A stretch of DNA of 64,000 nucleotides, from assembly GCF_000735525.1 (NCBI RefSeq), contig NZ_JMPR01000038.1, positions 124,001-188,000 on the forward strand, written 5' to 3'. The stretch comes from Tatumella ptyseos ATCC 33301 (GTDB taxonomy: Bacteria > Pseudomonadota > Gammaproteobacteria > Enterobacterales > Enterobacteriaceae). Under the pieces are notes generated by a model that saw nothing but the letters and a program-made list of their open reading frames with translations, had not been told where the DNA came from and searched no databases. Made by a program: the position numbers and the translations under genes. Positions 29,130 to 40,150 of this stretch are shown here, in pieces. The stretch's first letter is position 1. The number at the start of each line of letters is the position of its first letter.

Positions 29130-30170
29130 CTAGGCTATGTCACTCCTGGCTAGTACTGTATCAAGCCGAACCGAAATTTTTTCAGGGATATTACGGATCA
29201 CCGCCTGAATCGCGTGTTCGATGGCAACGGCGAAGGCTCGCTCACTTGCGGCACCATGACTCTTAATAACAATTCCGGGCAACCCTAACAGGGATGCACC
29301 GTTATACTGATCGGGGTCGATTTCGCCAAAACGCTTCATCAGACGTCCCTTCATACTCCGGACAACCAGGTGACGCCACCATGATCGCTTCATTGTCTGT
29401 CCTGTCCCTGTCATCAGGGTCAGAAATGTTTTTATTACACCTTCCATAGTTTTCAGTGAGACATTTCCTGCGAAGCCATCACACACTAATACATCTGTTT
29501 TGCCACTCAGCAAATCACTGCCTTCCAGAAAACCGACGTAGTTAAGCCCGTCGAGTAAGCGTATCTTTCCGGCGGCATCACGGATATGCCGTGGCCCTTT
29601 GCTTGCCTCCTGCCCGATATTCAGCAGAGCAACGCGCGGGTTTTTTATCCCCATCACTTCTTCGGCCAGCACTGCGCCCATCATCGCAAACTGAACCAGC
29701 ATCGTACTGTCTGCACAGGCATTCGCCCCGAGGTCCAGCAGTACGGTCTGCCCCTGTCGGATATGGGGAACCACAGAGACCAGCGCCGGTCGCTTAATAT
29801 TTTCAAGCGGCCGTAATAACAAGGTGGCCAGCCCCATCAATGCCCCGGTATTCCCGGCACTAATGCAGGCATCAGCCCGCCCTTCTTTTATGAGTTCCAA
29901 TGCGATACGCATTGAAGATCCGTGGCTGTGACGCATAGCGACGGAAGGTATAGCATCACTGGCAACAACCGACTCAGCCGGGATAATATGCACCCGCTGT
30001 CGTAACAGAGAATCCGCTCTGGCAAGTAATGGCTGAATTTCGTCGGGATAACCGACTAAAAGAAGTTCAAGTTGCGAGTGTGAGGCCAGTGCCTGCAATG
30101 CAGCAGGCACCGTCACGGGAGGACCGAAATCCCCGCCCATGGCATCAACTGCCAGGGTCAAACGTGTCAA
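29130..30170 (-). CDS. plsX: Phosphate acyltransferase PlsX
   Basis: Makes acyl-phosphate from acyl-ACP for phospholipid synthesis. The 346 aa protein has [12 protein letters not shown] at the N-terminus, [10 protein letters not shown] (about 105), [10 protein letters not shown] and [16 protein letters not shown]. It is about 10 residues shorter at the C-terminus than E. coli PlsX, and its TAG stop is followed at once by the fabH ATG. Upstream it follows rpmF by 27 bases. Confidence 0.96.
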   Translation of the reverse strand: MTRLTLAVDAMGGDFGPPVTVPAALQALASHSQLELLLVGYPDEIQPLLARADSLLRQRVHIIPAESVVASDAIPSVAMRHSHGSSMRIALELIKEGRADACISAGNTGALMGLATLLLRPLENIKRPALVSVVPHIRQGQTVLLDLGANACADSTMLVQFAMMGAVLAEEVMGIKNPRVALLNIGQEASKGPRHIRDAAGKIRLLDGLNYVGFLEGSDLLSGKTDVLVCDGFAGNVSLKTMEGVIKTFLTLMTGTGQTMKRSWWRHLVVRSMKGRLMKRFGEIDPDQYNGASLLGLPGIVIKSHGAASERAFAVAIEHAIQAVIRNIPEKISVRLDTVLARSDIA

Positions 30171-30197
30171 AGTAACGCCTTGCGTCGCAGCAAGAAA

Positions 30198-30368
30198 TTA
30201 CTTAGTGATGACCTTACGACCACGGTAGTAACCGTCGGCAGTCATGTGGTGACGCAGATGAGTTTCGCCGGAAACTTTATCTACTGACAGAGTGGTAGTG
30301 GTCAGCGCATCGTGAGAACGGCGCATACCACGCTTAGAACGGGTGGGTTTATTCTGTTGTACGGCCAT
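30198..30368 (-). CDS. rpmF: 50S ribosomal protein L32
   Basis: Small large-subunit ribosomal protein, 56 aa. The translation begins [20 protein letters not shown] and ends [11 protein letters not shown], almost identical to E. coli L32 (57 aa, one residue shorter here in the ALT-LS segment). It lies between yceD and plsX, the widely conserved link of ribosome and lipid synthesis. Confidence 0.97.
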   Translation of the reverse strand: MAVQQNKPTRSKRGMRRSHDALTTTTLSVDKVSGETHLRHHMTADGYYRGRKVITK

Positions 30369-30382
30369 GGACCTTACTCCTA

Positions 30383-30904
30383 TTACTTACGCTTTAAACT
30401 GGCTAATACGGCAAACGGGTTTGGTTTCTCTGCCTCTGCAGGCAATTCACCAAAGACCATATCCGCGTCGGACACTTCACAGTGTTCAGAATCATGCACC
30501 GGAACGACAGGTAATGCGAGGATAATTTCATCCTCGATGACCGCGAGCAAATCGATTTCGCCATACTCATCGACTTCAACTGGCTCGTAACCTTCCGGTA
30601 GCGCCTCCGCCTGTTCGTCATTACGGACAGGACTGAAGGTATAACTTACGTTTACAGTGTGCGGAAACGTGTTATTGCAACGCTGACAACGCAGGGTGAC
30701 CTCTACTCCGGCCGTGCCCTTCAGCACCGCAAGGCGCTGGTTATCGATTGCAAAACTCATGGTGCATTCTACATCACTGTCCACACTCACAACTGAGGCC
30801 GCAATACGTTCCGTGAGTTCAGGAGTATAGACGCCATGATAATCAAGGCGTTTCTGAGCAGAACGGAGCAGATCCAGTGTCAGGGGTAATTTTACCTTTT
30901 GCAT
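30383..30904 (-). CDS. yceD: DUF177 protein YceD
   Basis: The 173 aa protein equals E. coli YceD in length. It has a CQRC pair near residue 100 ([10 protein letters not shown]), an acidic centre, and the conserved end [28 protein letters not shown]. The family is linked to 23S rRNA or L32 metabolism in plants and bacteria, but its exact role is not settled. It is the first gene of the yceD-rpmF-plsX-fab operon. Confidence 0.93.
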   Translation of the reverse strand: MQKVKLPLTLDLLRSAQKRLDYHGVYTPELTERIAASVVSVDSDVECTMSFAIDNQRLAVLKGTAGVEVTLRCQRCNNTFPHTVNVSYTFSPVRNDEQAEALPEGYEPVEVDEYGEIDLLAVIEDEIILALPVVPVHDSEHCEVSDADMVFGELPAEAEKPNPFAVLASLKRK

Positions 30905-31045
30905 AGGGCGCGCATATTAACTTTGTAATGTCAGAGAGTCAAAGAAAAAGGCCGTTTTCAGGCATCTTTCACCCAATATTCGCATCCGGTGCGGCGGATA
31001 GTTTAAAATGAGAACGTTCAATTCGCTACAGATAATGAAAAAAAT

Positions 31046-31633
31046 ATGAAACAAGCACTGTTACTGGCATCGTCTTCCCCATTCCGCCGTGCCATTCTCG
31101 AAAAACTTGGCCTGCCCTTTCAATGGGCGGCGCCTGATATTGATGAATCTGCACTGGACGGCGAAACTGCAGAGCAACTGGTGATACGACTGGCAAAGCA
31201 GAAAGCGCTGGCCCTGGCAGACGCCTGGCCAGACACGCTTATCATCGGGTCTGATCAGACAGGCGTGCTGAATGGTACGTTCCTTGGCAAACCTCATACG
31301 GAAGAACGCGCCAGACAGCAACTGAAAGCCGCCAGCGGTAATACCGTCACTTTTTACACCGGACTGGCCGTGTATTGTTCACGTCGCCGGCAATTCTGGC
31401 AATGCTGTGAGACTTTTGATGTCACTTTCCGCACTCTTTCTGCGGCTGAAATTGCAGGGTATGTCGCGAAAGAGCAGCCATTACACTGTGCGGGCAGTTT
31501 TAAAGCGGAAGGCCTGGGCATCAGCCTGTTTGAAAAGTTACAGGGCCGGGACCCCAATACCCTGGTCGGGTTGCCGCTGATCGCTCTCGGAGAATTTCTG
31601 CGTGACGCGGGAATTAATCCGCTAACGGATTAA
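31046..31633 (+). CDS. yceF: Maf-like nucleotide pyrophosphatase YceF
   Basis: Maf-family enzyme of 195 aa; the E. coli YceF branch hydrolyses 7-methyl-GTP, a house-cleaning role. [20 protein letters not shown] (5-25) carries the conserved S-x-x-[13 protein letters not shown] the catalytic acidic residue, and [30 protein letters not shown] the C-terminal signature. It is transcribed divergently from yceD with a 141-base shared promoter region. Confidence 0.93.
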   Translation: MKQALLLASSSPFRRAILEKLGLPFQWAAPDIDESALDGETAEQLVIRLAKQKALALADAWPDTLIIGSDQTGVLNGTFLGKPHTEERARQQLKAASGNTVTFYTGLAVYCSRRRQFWQCCETFDVTFRTLSAAEIAGYVAKEQPLHCAGSFKAEGLGISLFEKLQGRDPNTLVGLPLIALGEFLRDAGINPLTD

Positions 31634-31680
31634 GCCCGCAGTGAGTGCTGCCGGGGCATATACCCCGGCAGGAGAGGCAA

Positions 31681-32637
31681 TTACTGTTTTTCCTGGCGCA
31701 GAATGGCCAGGCAACGGCGCAGTTTTTCGTCCATCGGCGCTTCCAGGCGCAATGTTTCGCCCGTTGACGGATGGGTAAAAGTAATGGCCGCGGCATGCAG
31801 GAAAAGCCGGTTTAACCCGGTTTTCGCCAGTTGCCGGTCAAATTCACTGTCGCCGTAACGATCATCAAAGGCTATCGGATGTCCGGCATGCAGAGTATGC
31901 ACACGGATCTGATGCGTACGCCCGGTGATCGGACTGGCTTTTACCAGACTGCCATGCTGATAACGTTCCTCGACTTTGAAGCGCGTCTCGGACGGTTTAC
32001 CTTCACTGCTGACCCGCACCACCCGCTCACCACTCTGTAAAATATTTTTTAACAGCGGAGCTTTCACGGATTTAGTATGCGAAGGCCACTGGCCACGGAC
32101 CAGTGCCAGATAATCTTTTTGCATCCCCTTCTCACGGAGCTGCTCATGCAATGAACGTAATGCTGAACGCTTTTTAGCGATCAACAGGACACCGGAGGTA
32201 TCGCGATCCAGACGGTGCACCAGCTCAAGAAAACGTGCCTCAGGACGCAGAGCACGCAGCCCTTCAATAACGCCGAAATTCAGGCCACTGCCCCCATGAA
32301 CTGCGGTACCGGAAGGTTTATTCAGGACCAGGATAGCCTCGTCTTCGTAGATAACGGCCCGCTCCAGTTGTGCCACTTTTTCGAGCTTAGGAGAAACTTC
32401 AGGCGCTTCTTTCTCTGAGACCCGCACCGGGGGAATACGAATATCGTCACCTTCCTCCAGTTTATATTCTGGTTTGATCCGCTTTTTGTTAACCCGTACT
32501 TCACCTTTACGCAAAATACGGTAAATCATACTTTTCGGAACCCCTTTCAAAAAGGTACGCAAAAAGTTATCGATACGTTGTCCGGCGTTTTCCGCCGTAA
32601 TGGCGACAAATTGTACGCCCTGGTTCTCATTTTTCAT
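31681..32637 (-). CDS. rluC: 23S rRNA pseudouridine synthase RluC
   Basis: Makes pseudouridines 955, 2504 and 2580 in 23S rRNA (E. coli numbering). The 318 aa protein has an N-terminal S4 RNA-binding domain (about 18-80, with GEVRVNKKRIKP), the catalytic aspartate in HRLDRDTSGVLLIAKK (about 142), and SPITGRTHQIRVH later. It is divergent from rne as in E. coli. Confidence 0.96.
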   Translation of the reverse strand: MKNENQGVQFVAITAENAGQRIDNFLRTFLKGVPKSMIYRILRKGEVRVNKKRIKPEYKLEEGDDIRIPPVRVSEKEAPEVSPKLEKVAQLERAVIYEDEAILVLNKPSGTAVHGGSGLNFGVIEGLRALRPEARFLELVHRLDRDTSGVLLIAKKRSALRSLHEQLREKGMQKDYLALVRGQWPSHTKSVKAPLLKNILQSGERVVRVSSEGKPSETRFKVEERYQHGSLVKASPITGRTHQIRVHTLHAGHPIAFDDRYGDSEFDRQLAKTGLNRLFLHAAAITFTHPSTGETLRLEAPMDEKLRRCLAILRQEKQ

Positions 32638-32790
32638 GGGTGCGATTCTAAAGAGAGTTATTCCTGAGTGCTACTTTTTTGTCACCGGCCAGCAATTGCG
32701 CTGGTTATTTCGCCAGCAATGCGTTTCCTTTTTGGCCTATCGCCAGAGCTGCCTGTTCAGCAGAACAAATAAATAACAAATAAAGTGATC

Positions 32791-32818
32791 TTCGCAGTGA
32801 AAGTCACCTTGCTATATT
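32791..32818 (+). promoter_or_regulatory. rne promoter (extended -10)
   Basis: TGC followed by TATATT (32813-32818) is an extended -10. The -35 TTCGCA (32791-32796) is weak with 16-base spacing. The implied start near 32825 gives a leader of about 376 bases, close to the 361-base rne leader of E. coli. Confidence 0.55.
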
Positions 32819-32824
32819 AATGCC

Positions 32825-33200
32825 AGCAATGGAATAATGCTCTGGTTTCTTTTTCCGGAAATCCGGAATAAGGAAAACATGAAGCAGAAATTTTTGCCGG
32901 ATTGAACAGACACGCAGCAATGGCATAAGACGTAATGTTAACTCAGGCACTTAGCGGGCTGCGGGTTGTAGCCCGGACGTATGGGGGGGCATACCACTGT
33001 TTTTTATCATGCAGTTGACATCCTCCTGGTCGCGGTCTCTTTGAGAGACCTCACCTCCGACATTATTTGCGCTCCTTTAGCGATCGACAGCCGTGAGGCT
33101 GACGTGATTGCAATAAGCCACGGAGCCATCGGTTTATCTTCGTCCGGGGCAATGATGCCCACAGCTGAGTCACTTATGAAAAAATGACGAGTACTTATAA
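32825..33200 (+). promoter_or_regulatory. rne 5' leader (autoregulatory UTR)
   Basis: In E. coli the long rne leader folds into hairpins that let RNase E cut and limit its own mRNA. Hairpins seen here: GGTCTC-TTT-GAGAGACC near 33036-33052, CAGCC-GTGA-GGCTG near 33088-33101 (GNRA loop), and GGGC/GCCC near 33150-33163. Position, length and hairpins support the same role. No ORF within it looks real. Confidence 0.65.
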
Positions 33201-36200
33201 ATGAAAAGAATGTTAATAAACGCAACTCAGCAGGAAGAGTTGCGTGTCGCCCTGGTGGATGGACAGCGCCTGTATGACCTGGATATCGAAAGTCCTGGTC
33301 ATGAGCAGAAAAAAGCGAACATCTACAAAGGTAAAATCACCCGAATTGAACCCAGCCTTGAAGCTGCATTTGTTGATTACGGTGCTGAACGTCACGGTTT
33401 CCTTCCTCTCAAAGAAATCTCCCGCGAATATTTTCCTGCCAATTACTCCATGCACGGCCGTCCTAATATTAAAGACGTGTTACGTGAAGGTCAGGAAGTC
33501 ATTGTTCAGATTGATAAAGAAGAACGTGGTAACAAAGGCGCTGCGCTGACCACCTTTATCAGCCTGGCCGGAAGCTATCTGGTACTGATGCCGAACAATC
33601 CGCGTGCCGGTGGGATCTCCCGCCGTATCGAAGGTGATGACCGTACAGAGCTGAAAGAAGCCCTTTCCTCGCTGGAATTGCCGGAAGGTATGGGATTGAT
33701 CGTGCGTACCGCAGGCGTCGGTAAATCGGCAGAAGCCCTGCAATGGGACCTGAGCTTTCGTCTGAAACACTGGGATGCGATTAAGAAAGCGGCAGAAAAT
33801 CGCCCTGCCCCTTTTCTGATCCATCAGGAAAGTAATGTCATTGTTCGCGCCTTCCGTGATTACCTGCGCCAGGATATTGGTGAGATCCTTATCGATAACC
33901 CGAAAGTTCTGGAGCTGGCTCGTCAGCATATTGCCGCGCTCGGCCGTCCCGACTTCAGCAGCAAAATCAAACTGTACACCGGGGAAATCCCGTTGTTCAG
34001 CCATTACCAGATTGAATCCCAGATTGAATCCGCTTTCCAGCGTGAAGTCCGGCTACCTTCCGGTGGCTCGATTGTTATCGACAGTACTGAAGCTCTGACC
34101 GCTATCGATATTAACTCCGCCCGGGCTACCCGCGGGGGTGATATTGAAGAAACCGCGTTCAATACAAACCTGGAAGCGGCAGACGAAATCGCCCGCCAGT
34201 TACGCTTACGTGACCTGGGCGGCCTGATTGTTATCGACTTTATCGATATGACTCCGGTACGCCACCAGCGTGCGGTTGAAAACCGTCTGCGTGAAGCTGT
34301 CCGTCAGGATCGCGCCCGTATTCAGATCAGCCACATTTCGCGCTTCGGCTTACTGGAAATGTCCCGTCAGCGTCTCAGCCCGTCACTGGGTGAGTCCAGC
34401 CACCACGTTTGCCCGCGTTGCAGTGGTACCGGTACAGTACGTGACAACGAGTCACTTTCTCTGTCCATTCTTCGTCTGATTGAAGAAGAAGCACTGAAAG
34501 AAAACACCAAAGAAGTCCATGCCATTGTGCCGGTACAGGTGGCTTCTTACCTGCTGAACGAAAAACGTGAAGCGGTCAATGCCATTGAAACCCGTCAGGG
34601 GGGCGTACGTACTATCATTGTTCCTGATGAGCGTATGGAAACTCCACACTATTCGGTGCTGCGTGTTCGTAAAGGTGAAGAGACCAAGACCCTCAGCTAT
34701 CACCTGCCGAAGCTGCATGAAGTTGAAATTGCCTCCATTTCAGATGAAGAGCCGGCTGAACGCCGTCGTCCGGAGCAACCTGCACTTGCTGCTTTTGCAA
34801 TCCAGGAAGCACCTCCGGCAGTGACCGAGTCAGCGGCTTCTCAGAGTCGTGCCGCAGAAAAAGAGCAAGAAACCACCGCAACAGCGTCTTGTTTCTTCAG
34901 TCGTCTGTTTAGCGGACTGAAAAACCTGTTTGGCGGAGCCCCACGGGAAGCTGAAGCCCCGGTAGCAACGCCGGAAAAAACAGCGACGCCGGAACGCCCT
35001 CGTGAAAATACGTCCGGCAACCGTAACGACCGCCGTAACAATCGCCGTAACAACAATCGTAACGAGCGTACTGACCGCAACGAGCGTACTGACCGCAACG
35101 AGCGTAATGACCGCAACGAGCGTAATGACCGTAACGAGCGTAATGACCGCAACGAGCGTAATGACCGTAACGAGCGTAATGACCGTAACGAGCGTAATGA
35201 CCGTAACGAGCGTAATGACCGTAACGAGCGTAATGACCGTCAGTCACGCAACAACGATCGTAATAACGAGACAGCAAATACCCGTGACGATAATCGCCGT
35301 AACAACCGTCGTAATACGGCTGCTACAGAGGATCGCAACACCGCCGCTGAACCTCGTCAGCCTCTGAGCGAAGAAGCCCGTCAGCAACGTGAGCAACAGC
35401 GTCGTGAACAACGTGCTGAGCGCCAGCGTCGCCGTCAGGAAGAACGTCGCCAGCAACAGGCGGCCAATGCTACAGAAAAAACGGCTACCGTCGTCGCGGA
35501 AACGGAGGCAGAGCAACCTGCACGTGAACGTGAAGAAGAACAGGTTCAGGTCACTGCACGTCGTCAGCAACGTACGCTGACACAGAAAGTCCGTTATGTG
35601 TCTGAAGAAGACCTGGCCGCAGAAACTCCGGCGGTGGAAACCACTCCGGCCGTTCAGGAAGAACCCGCAAGCGATACCGGCCGCGAAGCCTCTGCGAATA
35701 ACGCTAATATTCCGCGTCGTTCACGCCGTTCACCGCGTCACCTGCGTGTCAGTGGTCAGCGTCGTCGTCGTTATCGTGATGAGCGTTACCCGCAGCAATC
35801 TCCGATGCCTCTGGAAACAGCGGCTGCCTCCCCGGAGATGGCGTCAGGTAAAGTCTGGATCCGTTACGATCTGCCGGCAGTCACTACAGAGTCTGAACCA
35901 CAGACAACTGTTGCTGAAGTGACTCCGCAGGCCGAACCTCAGGCTCCTGTCTCTGTTGTGACAACCCCGGCAGAACCTCAGGTATCACCTGAACATGCCG
36001 CTGATGTCGCAGAAACGAATGCGGTAGTGGCTGAAAAACATGACGTTGACACCGTCACTCCGGTGAGCGAAGCCGGGGTTATCGACGTAACGCCTGTCGC
36101 CGTAGAAGCGCCGGCTGTCAGTCAGCCCGACACTGAAGTGGTGGCAGAGCCTGCAGCAGAAGACGAGTCGTCTGAAACTGTCGTCCCTGCACCAGCCCCT

Positions 36201-36545
36201 CAGGCAGCGCAGGTGACTGAACAGGCTACCGCACAGCAGGCTGATGCTGAAACACCGACACCGGCAGAACAACGTCCCGCGCCGCAGGCTACGGTCGCCG
36301 AAGCACCGGTCGCGGATATTGCGCCAGTTAAGACCGAAGCACCGGCTGACGCATCGGTCACTGCGCGTTATCGTTACCATGCAACGGCACCGATGACGAA
36401 AGCTCCGGCGCCGGAATGGCGTCCGGAACCTCTGCCACACAGCGATTGGGTTCGTCCTCAATATGCTTTCGACGGTAAAGGTTCAGCCGGTGGTCATGCC
36501 GCTACACATCATGCAACTGCTCCGGTGACTAAAACCGGCGAGTAA
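33201..36545 (+). CDS. rne: Ribonuclease E, degradosome scaffold
   Basis: Essential endonuclease for mRNA decay and rRNA/tRNA maturation. The 1114 aa protein is longer than E. coli RNase E (1061). The catalytic half (1-530) is nearly identical: S1 domain from about 39, the DNase I-like part with catalytic DINSA and DFIDM aspartates, and the zinc link CPRCSG. The disordered half has the membrane helix [15 protein letters not shown] (about 563-577), an Arg-rich region with ten NER(T/N)DR repeats (621-680), [26 protein letters not shown] (helicase/RNA site), a long Ala/Pro/Glu/Val stretch, and the C-terminal PNPase site. Confidence 0.98.
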   Translation: MKRMLINATQQEELRVALVDGQRLYDLDIESPGHEQKKANIYKGKITRIEPSLEAAFVDYGAERHGFLPLKEISREYFPANYSMHGRPNIKDVLREGQEVIVQIDKEERGNKGAALTTFISLAGSYLVLMPNNPRAGGISRRIEGDDRTELKEALSSLELPEGMGLIVRTAGVGKSAEALQWDLSFRLKHWDAIKKAAENRPAPFLIHQESNVIVRAFRDYLRQDIGEILIDNPKVLELARQHIAALGRPDFSSKIKLYTGEIPLFSHYQIESQIESAFQREVRLPSGGSIVIDSTEALTAIDINSARATRGGDIEETAFNTNLEAADEIARQLRLRDLGGLIVIDFIDMTPVRHQRAVENRLREAVRQDRARIQISHISRFGLLEMSRQRLSPSLGESSHHVCPRCSGTGTVRDNESLSLSILRLIEEEALKENTKEVHAIVPVQVASYLLNEKREAVNAIETRQGGVRTIIVPDERMETPHYSVLRVRKGEETKTLSYHLPKLHEVEIASISDEEPAERRRPEQPALAAFAIQEAPPAVTESAASQSRAAEKEQETTATASCFFSRLFSGLKNLFGGAPREAEAPVATPEKTATPERPRENTSGNRNDRRNNRRNNNRNERTDRNERTDRNERNDRNERNDRNERNDRNERNDRNERNDRNERNDRNERNDRNERNDRQSRNNDRNNETANTRDDNRRNNRRNTAATEDRNTAAEPRQPLSEEARQQREQQRREQRAERQRRRQEERRQQQAANATEKTATVVAETEAEQPAREREEEQVQVTARRQQRTLTQKVRYVSEEDLAAETPAVETTPAVQEEPASDTGREASANNANIPRRSRRSPRHLRVSGQRRRRYRDERYPQQSPMPLETAAASPEMASGKVWIRYDLPAVTTESEPQTTVAEVTPQAEPQAPVSVVTTPAEPQVSPEHAADVAETNAVVAEKHDVDTVTPVSEAGVIDVTPVAVEAPAVSQPDTEVVAEPAAEDESSETVVPAPAPQAAQVTEQATAQQADAETPTPAEQRPAPQATVAEAPVADIAPVKTEAPADASVTARYRYHATAPMTKAPAPEWRPEPLPHSDWVRPQYAFDGKGSAGGHAATHHATAPVTKTGE
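35061..35240 (+). repeat. Ten tandem 18-bp repeats inside rne
   Basis: Ten head-to-tail 18-base units, each coding NERxDR. The first two have Thr at position 4, the other eight Asn. Units differ only by ACT/AAT at codon 4 and by the final base (CGC/CGT). Length is exactly 180 bases and stays in frame. Confidence 0.95.
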
Positions 36546-36576
36546 TTCCTGATGATGCCGGCCATGTTGCCAGCCC

Positions 36577-36608
36577 AAAAAACCTGACCTTGCGGTCAGG
36601 TTTTTTTT
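36577..36608 (+). terminator. Intrinsic terminator after rne
   Basis: CCTGACC (36583-36589) pairs with GGTCAGG (36594-36600), loop 4, flanked by A and T runs (eight T to 36608). Confidence 0.93.
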
Positions 36609-37003
36609 GCCTCCGGGTTCTGCAGGTCATAATAACCGATCTGTCAGGCTGCCTGCCGTTTTGCATGACAGGGATCAGCCCCAGCCTCTCTGTTAAGTCA
36701 GCGTGACTATGCTGATCACCCGGTTACATGAACGGAATCGCTATTACAGAATCCGCGCTCAGCCCCCTGCCCGGTATATCAGGCTATCCGTCATGACTTT
36801 CGCTTACTGTTTCACGGTTCTGCAGAAATCCGGCGTGCTGATAGCCTCACCCGGCACAGCAGAGGCATTTGTCCTGCAGGCAGAGACTCAATGACAGAAA
36901 ACGGTCCGGAGAGATAATAATCGCGGGGAAGAAACAGAAGTGATAAAACTGAACCCCGCACGGCTTACCCTGTCAGGGTAAGCCGTGGAATGTTCATGAT
37001 ACG
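36609..37003. other. Gene-free gap where E. coli has the flg operons
   Basis: E. coli carries flgN to flgL between murJ and rne. Here the whole block is absent and only about 400 bases remain. A 63-codon frame at 36703-36894 looks like chance. The perfect hairpin at 36959-36987 belongs to the murJ 3' end. Confidence 0.6.
36959..36987 (-). terminator. Perfect 14-bp inverted repeat after murJ
   Basis: CACGGCTTACCCTG (36959-36972) and CAGGGTAAGCCGTG (36974-36987) are separated by one base. On the minus strand a TTTT appears only about ten bases later. It may be a weak terminator. The core CGGCTTAC is shared with the hairpin after nagZ. Confidence 0.5.
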
Positions 37004-38542
37004 TTACTGAACACTGCGGCGGGAAAAGTCTTTCAGACGGAAGCCAAAGGCCGCCAGGCTGGCGAAGTAAACAAAACCACCCAGAGCACACACGCCCATC
37101 AGGCGTAAAATACGCCAGACCATCTCACCTTCGCCCCAGGAAGGCATAAAGTGCAGCACTACGCACAACACGACGGCCATAAGGATCACTGCCAGGATAA
37201 GCCGGGCCAGGAAGCTGTACCAGCCAGGCTGAGGCTGGAAAAAGTTTTTCTTGCGCAATTGCCAGAACAGCAGTGAGGCATTGAGGCAGGCGGCCAGACC
37301 GATAGATAACGATAACCCGGCATGCTTCAGCGGCCCGATAAAGACCAGGTTCATTAACTGGGTAGAAATCAGCGTCACGATGGCAATTTTTACCGGAGTT
37401 TTAATATCCTGACGCGAATAAAAACCGGGAGCCAGCACTTTTACCACGATCACGCCGACCAGACCTACGGCATAAGCCACCAGCGCATGCTGGGTCATCA
37501 GTGCATCAAAGGCGTTGAATTTACCGTACTGAAACAGCGCAGAGACCAGGGGACCGGCAAGGATACCGATAGCCACCGAACTCGGGATGGCCAGTAACAG
37601 ACACAGGCGCAACCCCCAGTCCATCAGATGAGAATATTCTTTGAAGTTACCGCTGGAAAAACTGCGTGATAACGACGGTAACAGGATAGTCCCCAGTGCG
37701 ACCCCCAGCACTCCGGAAGGAAACTCCATCAGGCGGTCCGCATAATACATCCAGGAGACTGAGCCGGAGGCCAGGAAAGAAGCAAAAATGGTGTTGATAA
37801 TCAGGGAAATCTGACTGACGGAGACCCCGAGGATCGCCGGCCCCATCTGCCGTAAAACGCGCCAGACCCCGCTATCATGCAGATTGATACGCGGCAGTAC
37901 CAGCATCCCGATTTTACGTAAATGCGGCAGCTGATAACCCAGCTGCAATACGCCACCGGCAACAATAGCCCAGGCCAGAGCCATGATATGCGGGTGGAAC
38001 CAGGGAGTCGCGACCAGTGCAAAGAAAATCATGCTGATATTCAATAGCGTCGGGGCAAAAGCCGGCACCGAGAAACGGTTCCAGGTATTCAGAATCGCAC
38101 CCACCAGCGAGGCCAGTGAAATAAGCAGAATATAAGGAAACGTGACGCGCAGCAGTGACGTCGTCAGCGCAAATTTATCGGCCGTATCCGCAAACCCGGG
38201 GGCAGTAATATAGATAACCCAGGGGGCTGCCAGCATTCCCAGCAGCGTGACAATGGCCAGTACCAGCGTCAGCAGACCGGAGATATAGGAGACAAAAATA
38301 CGGGTCGCTTCCTCACCCTGAGTATTTTTATACTCTGCCAGAATAGGCACAAAAGCCTGCGAGAAGGCACCTTCTGCAAAGATACGCCTTAACAGGTTCG
38401 GCAGTTTAAATGCCACAAAGAAGGCATCCGTCGCCATACCTGCGCCAAAGACTCTGGCGACAATAGCATCCCGGGCAAACCCCAGGATACGGGAAAATAA
38501 CGTCATAGAACTGACCTGAGCCAGTGATTTGAGCAAATTCAT
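37004..38542 (-). CDS. murJ: Lipid II flippase MurJ
   Basis: Inner-membrane MOP-family flippase that moves lipid II for murein synthesis. The 512 aa protein (E. coli 511) has about 14 hydrophobic segments. [52 protein letters not shown] holds the conserved arginines and the PNLLRR loop. [15 protein letters not shown] and SRQDIKTP are further family motifs. E. coli neighbours yceH and mviM are missing here. Confidence 0.97.
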   Translation of the reverse strand: MNLLKSLAQVSSMTLFSRILGFARDAIVARVFGAGMATDAFFVAFKLPNLLRRIFAEGAFSQAFVPILAEYKNTQGEEATRIFVSYISGLLTLVLAIVTLLGMLAAPWVIYITAPGFADTADKFALTTSLLRVTFPYILLISLASLVGAILNTWNRFSVPAFAPTLLNISMIFFALVATPWFHPHIMALAWAIVAGGVLQLGYQLPHLRKIGMLVLPRINLHDSGVWRVLRQMGPAILGVSVSQISLIINTIFASFLASGSVSWMYYADRLMEFPSGVLGVALGTILLPSLSRSFSSGNFKEYSHLMDWGLRLCLLLAIPSSVAIGILAGPLVSALFQYGKFNAFDALMTQHALVAYAVGLVGVIVVKVLAPGFYSRQDIKTPVKIAIVTLISTQLMNLVFIGPLKHAGLSLSIGLAACLNASLLFWQLRKKNFFQPQPGWYSFLARLILAVILMAVVLCVVLHFMPSWGEGEMVWRILRLMGVCALGGFVYFASLAAFGFRLKDFSRRSVQ

Positions 38543-38667
38543 AGTGTTTCTGACATCCTGCTATTTCGACATTTATGTCCCTGCCAGGAGATAACTCTCC
38601 GGGTGTGCCGGCGTTAGTCTACTGCCCCGCAGTAAAATGACCAGTACTGTTTGTTACAAGGCGTGAT

Positions 38668-39258
38668 TTAGCGATACTTGTCCGCCGTGCCCTCTTTCCA
38701 GGTCAGCGCGGTCAGTACATGATCTTCCCAGACGCCATTAATCAGTAAATATTCCCGGGCATAGCCTTCTTTTTCAAATCCCAGTCGCGCCAGCAGATTA
38801 CCACTTCGCTGATTGCGCGGCATATAATTAGCCATGATGCGATGAATTTTCTGCTGGCGCTGCATATAACGAAGAGTCGTTTGTAATGCTTCCTGCATCA
38901 GTCCCTGTCCCTGCCAGTTTTCGCCGAGCGAATATCCCAGATAACAGGCATGAAAACATCCTCGTACCACATTACTGAAGTTAGCCACCCCCATCACTTC
39001 TTCGCTGTCAGGATCAGTCAGAATAAAATAACAGGCTGCGCCCTGCCGTTGCTGTTCGGCCATGATCGATAACCGTGTCTGCCAGCCCGAAGGCTGAAAG
39101 TAGCTTTGATCACGGATAGGCTCCCAGGGCATGAGATAGTCACGGTTACCGGCATAATAATCGGCCATACGCCATGCATCACGTTCGTTGACTAAACGGA
39201 CCACCATGCGATCTGTGGTCAGACTCACCCGTGGTCCCATACTGCGATATCCGAACAT
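38668..39258 (-). CDS. rimJ: Ribosomal protein S5 N-acetyltransferase RimJ
   Basis: GNAT acetyltransferase that modifies the N-terminal alanine of S5. The 196 aa protein begins [23 protein letters not shown] and has the core [38 protein letters not shown] with the acetyl-CoA loop, then [31 protein letters not shown]. Two ATGs lie close together at the start (residues 1 and 7); the first fits the family. Confidence 0.95.
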   Translation of the reverse strand: MFGYRSMGPRVSLTTDRMVVRLVNERDAWRMADYYAGNRDYLMPWEPIRDQSYFQPSGWQTRLSIMAEQQRQGAACYFILTDPDSEEVMGVANFSNVVRGCFHACYLGYSLGENWQGQGLMQEALQTTLRYMQRQQKIHRIMANYMPRNQRSGNLLARLGFEKEGYAREYLLINGVWEDHVLTALTWKEGTADKYR

Positions 39259-39533
39259 AGAAGCTCCCTGAAGATAAATTCACCGGAGAGTTGCGTTCTG
39301 CCACGCCCCTCCACGCCGGCGGTGGAAGCAGGCTATGTTAAACCCGTCAGGAAATTTATCCCATTAAAAACGCATCACTTTCTGTCCTGAATGGCGATTT
39401 TCCGATCACCTCCTGAAATCCCGGTCACTGTCCGGCTTCCCCGGAGTATCAGACGCGCGGAGATATACACTCCGGGATAACTCAGGCAAAATGCCCGTCT
39501 GCGCCTGATAAAATGCCCGGTGAGTGAGGAAAA

Positions 39534-40097
39534 ATGCGTAAGGTTATTCTGTTTGTACCGTTATTGATCAGTATTCTGTTACTGAGTGCCTGTGACCATC
39601 TGGCCCGCTATACCATTACGGAGCAGGAAGTGAATCAGGCGCTGAAGAAGCATGACAATTATGAGAAAGATATCGGTGTGAACGGCCTGGCGACCGCACA
39701 TATTACCCTGACAGACTTGCAGTCTGCTATCGGCCGTGAAGAACCTGGTAAAATGACCCTCTCGGGGAAAGCCAGTCTGCAGTTAACGTCGCTGTTTGGT
39801 CAGCAGAACGCCGATATTTTCCTGAAGATGAAAGCACAGCCGGTTTATAACCCTGATCAGGGTGCCATTTATCTGCAGGATCTGCAGGTGACTGACAGCC
39901 AGGTCCGGCCGGAAAAACTGCAACAGGTCGTCAATGCCCTGATGCCGGTACTGAACCAGTCACTGCAGGACTATTTCAGAACCCATCCGGCCTATGTACT
40001 GAATGCGGATCGCGGTACCGGGGAAGCGATAGCGAAAAAACTGGCGCAGGGACTGGAAGTCAGACCGGGAGAATTAGTGATTTCACTCACCCGCTAA
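39534..40097 (+). CDS. yceB: Lipoprotein YceB
   Basis: Predicted lipoprotein of the DUF1439 type, 187 aa. The signal peptide ends in lipobox LSAC with the lipidated cysteine at residue 20. The body keeps YTITEQEVNQALKKH, IGREEPGKMTLSG, and the end GEAIAKKLAQGLEVRPGELVI found in E. coli YceB. Its function is not settled; the fold family binds lipids in some members. SD-like GAGGA lies before the ATG. Confidence 0.92.
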   Translation: MRKVILFVPLLISILLLSACDHLARYTITEQEVNQALKKHDNYEKDIGVNGLATAHITLTDLQSAIGREEPGKMTLSGKASLQLTSLFGQQNADIFLKMKAQPVYNPDQGAIYLQDLQVTDSQVRPEKLQQVVNALMPVLNQSLQDYFRTHPAYVLNADRGTGEAIAKKLAQGLEVRPGELVISLTR

Positions 40098-40150
40098 AGG
40101 TGTGACAGTGATTTCTGCTGACGACAGAAATCACGCGAAAAAACATGTGC

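Noticed and set aside
35061-35240. CRISPR-like regular repeat.
   Set aside because: Units are contiguous with no spacers, and they code for an in-frame protein repeat.
34909-35277. Long open frames opposite and shifted to rne over the repeat (for example RYGHYA and LRSLRS repeats).
   Set aside because: They are the mirror of the 18-bp repeats in other frames, and rne itself is certain.
36703-36894. 63-codon frame between rne and murJ, considered as a flagellar remnant.
   Set aside because: No resemblance to any Flg protein, and no ribosome site.
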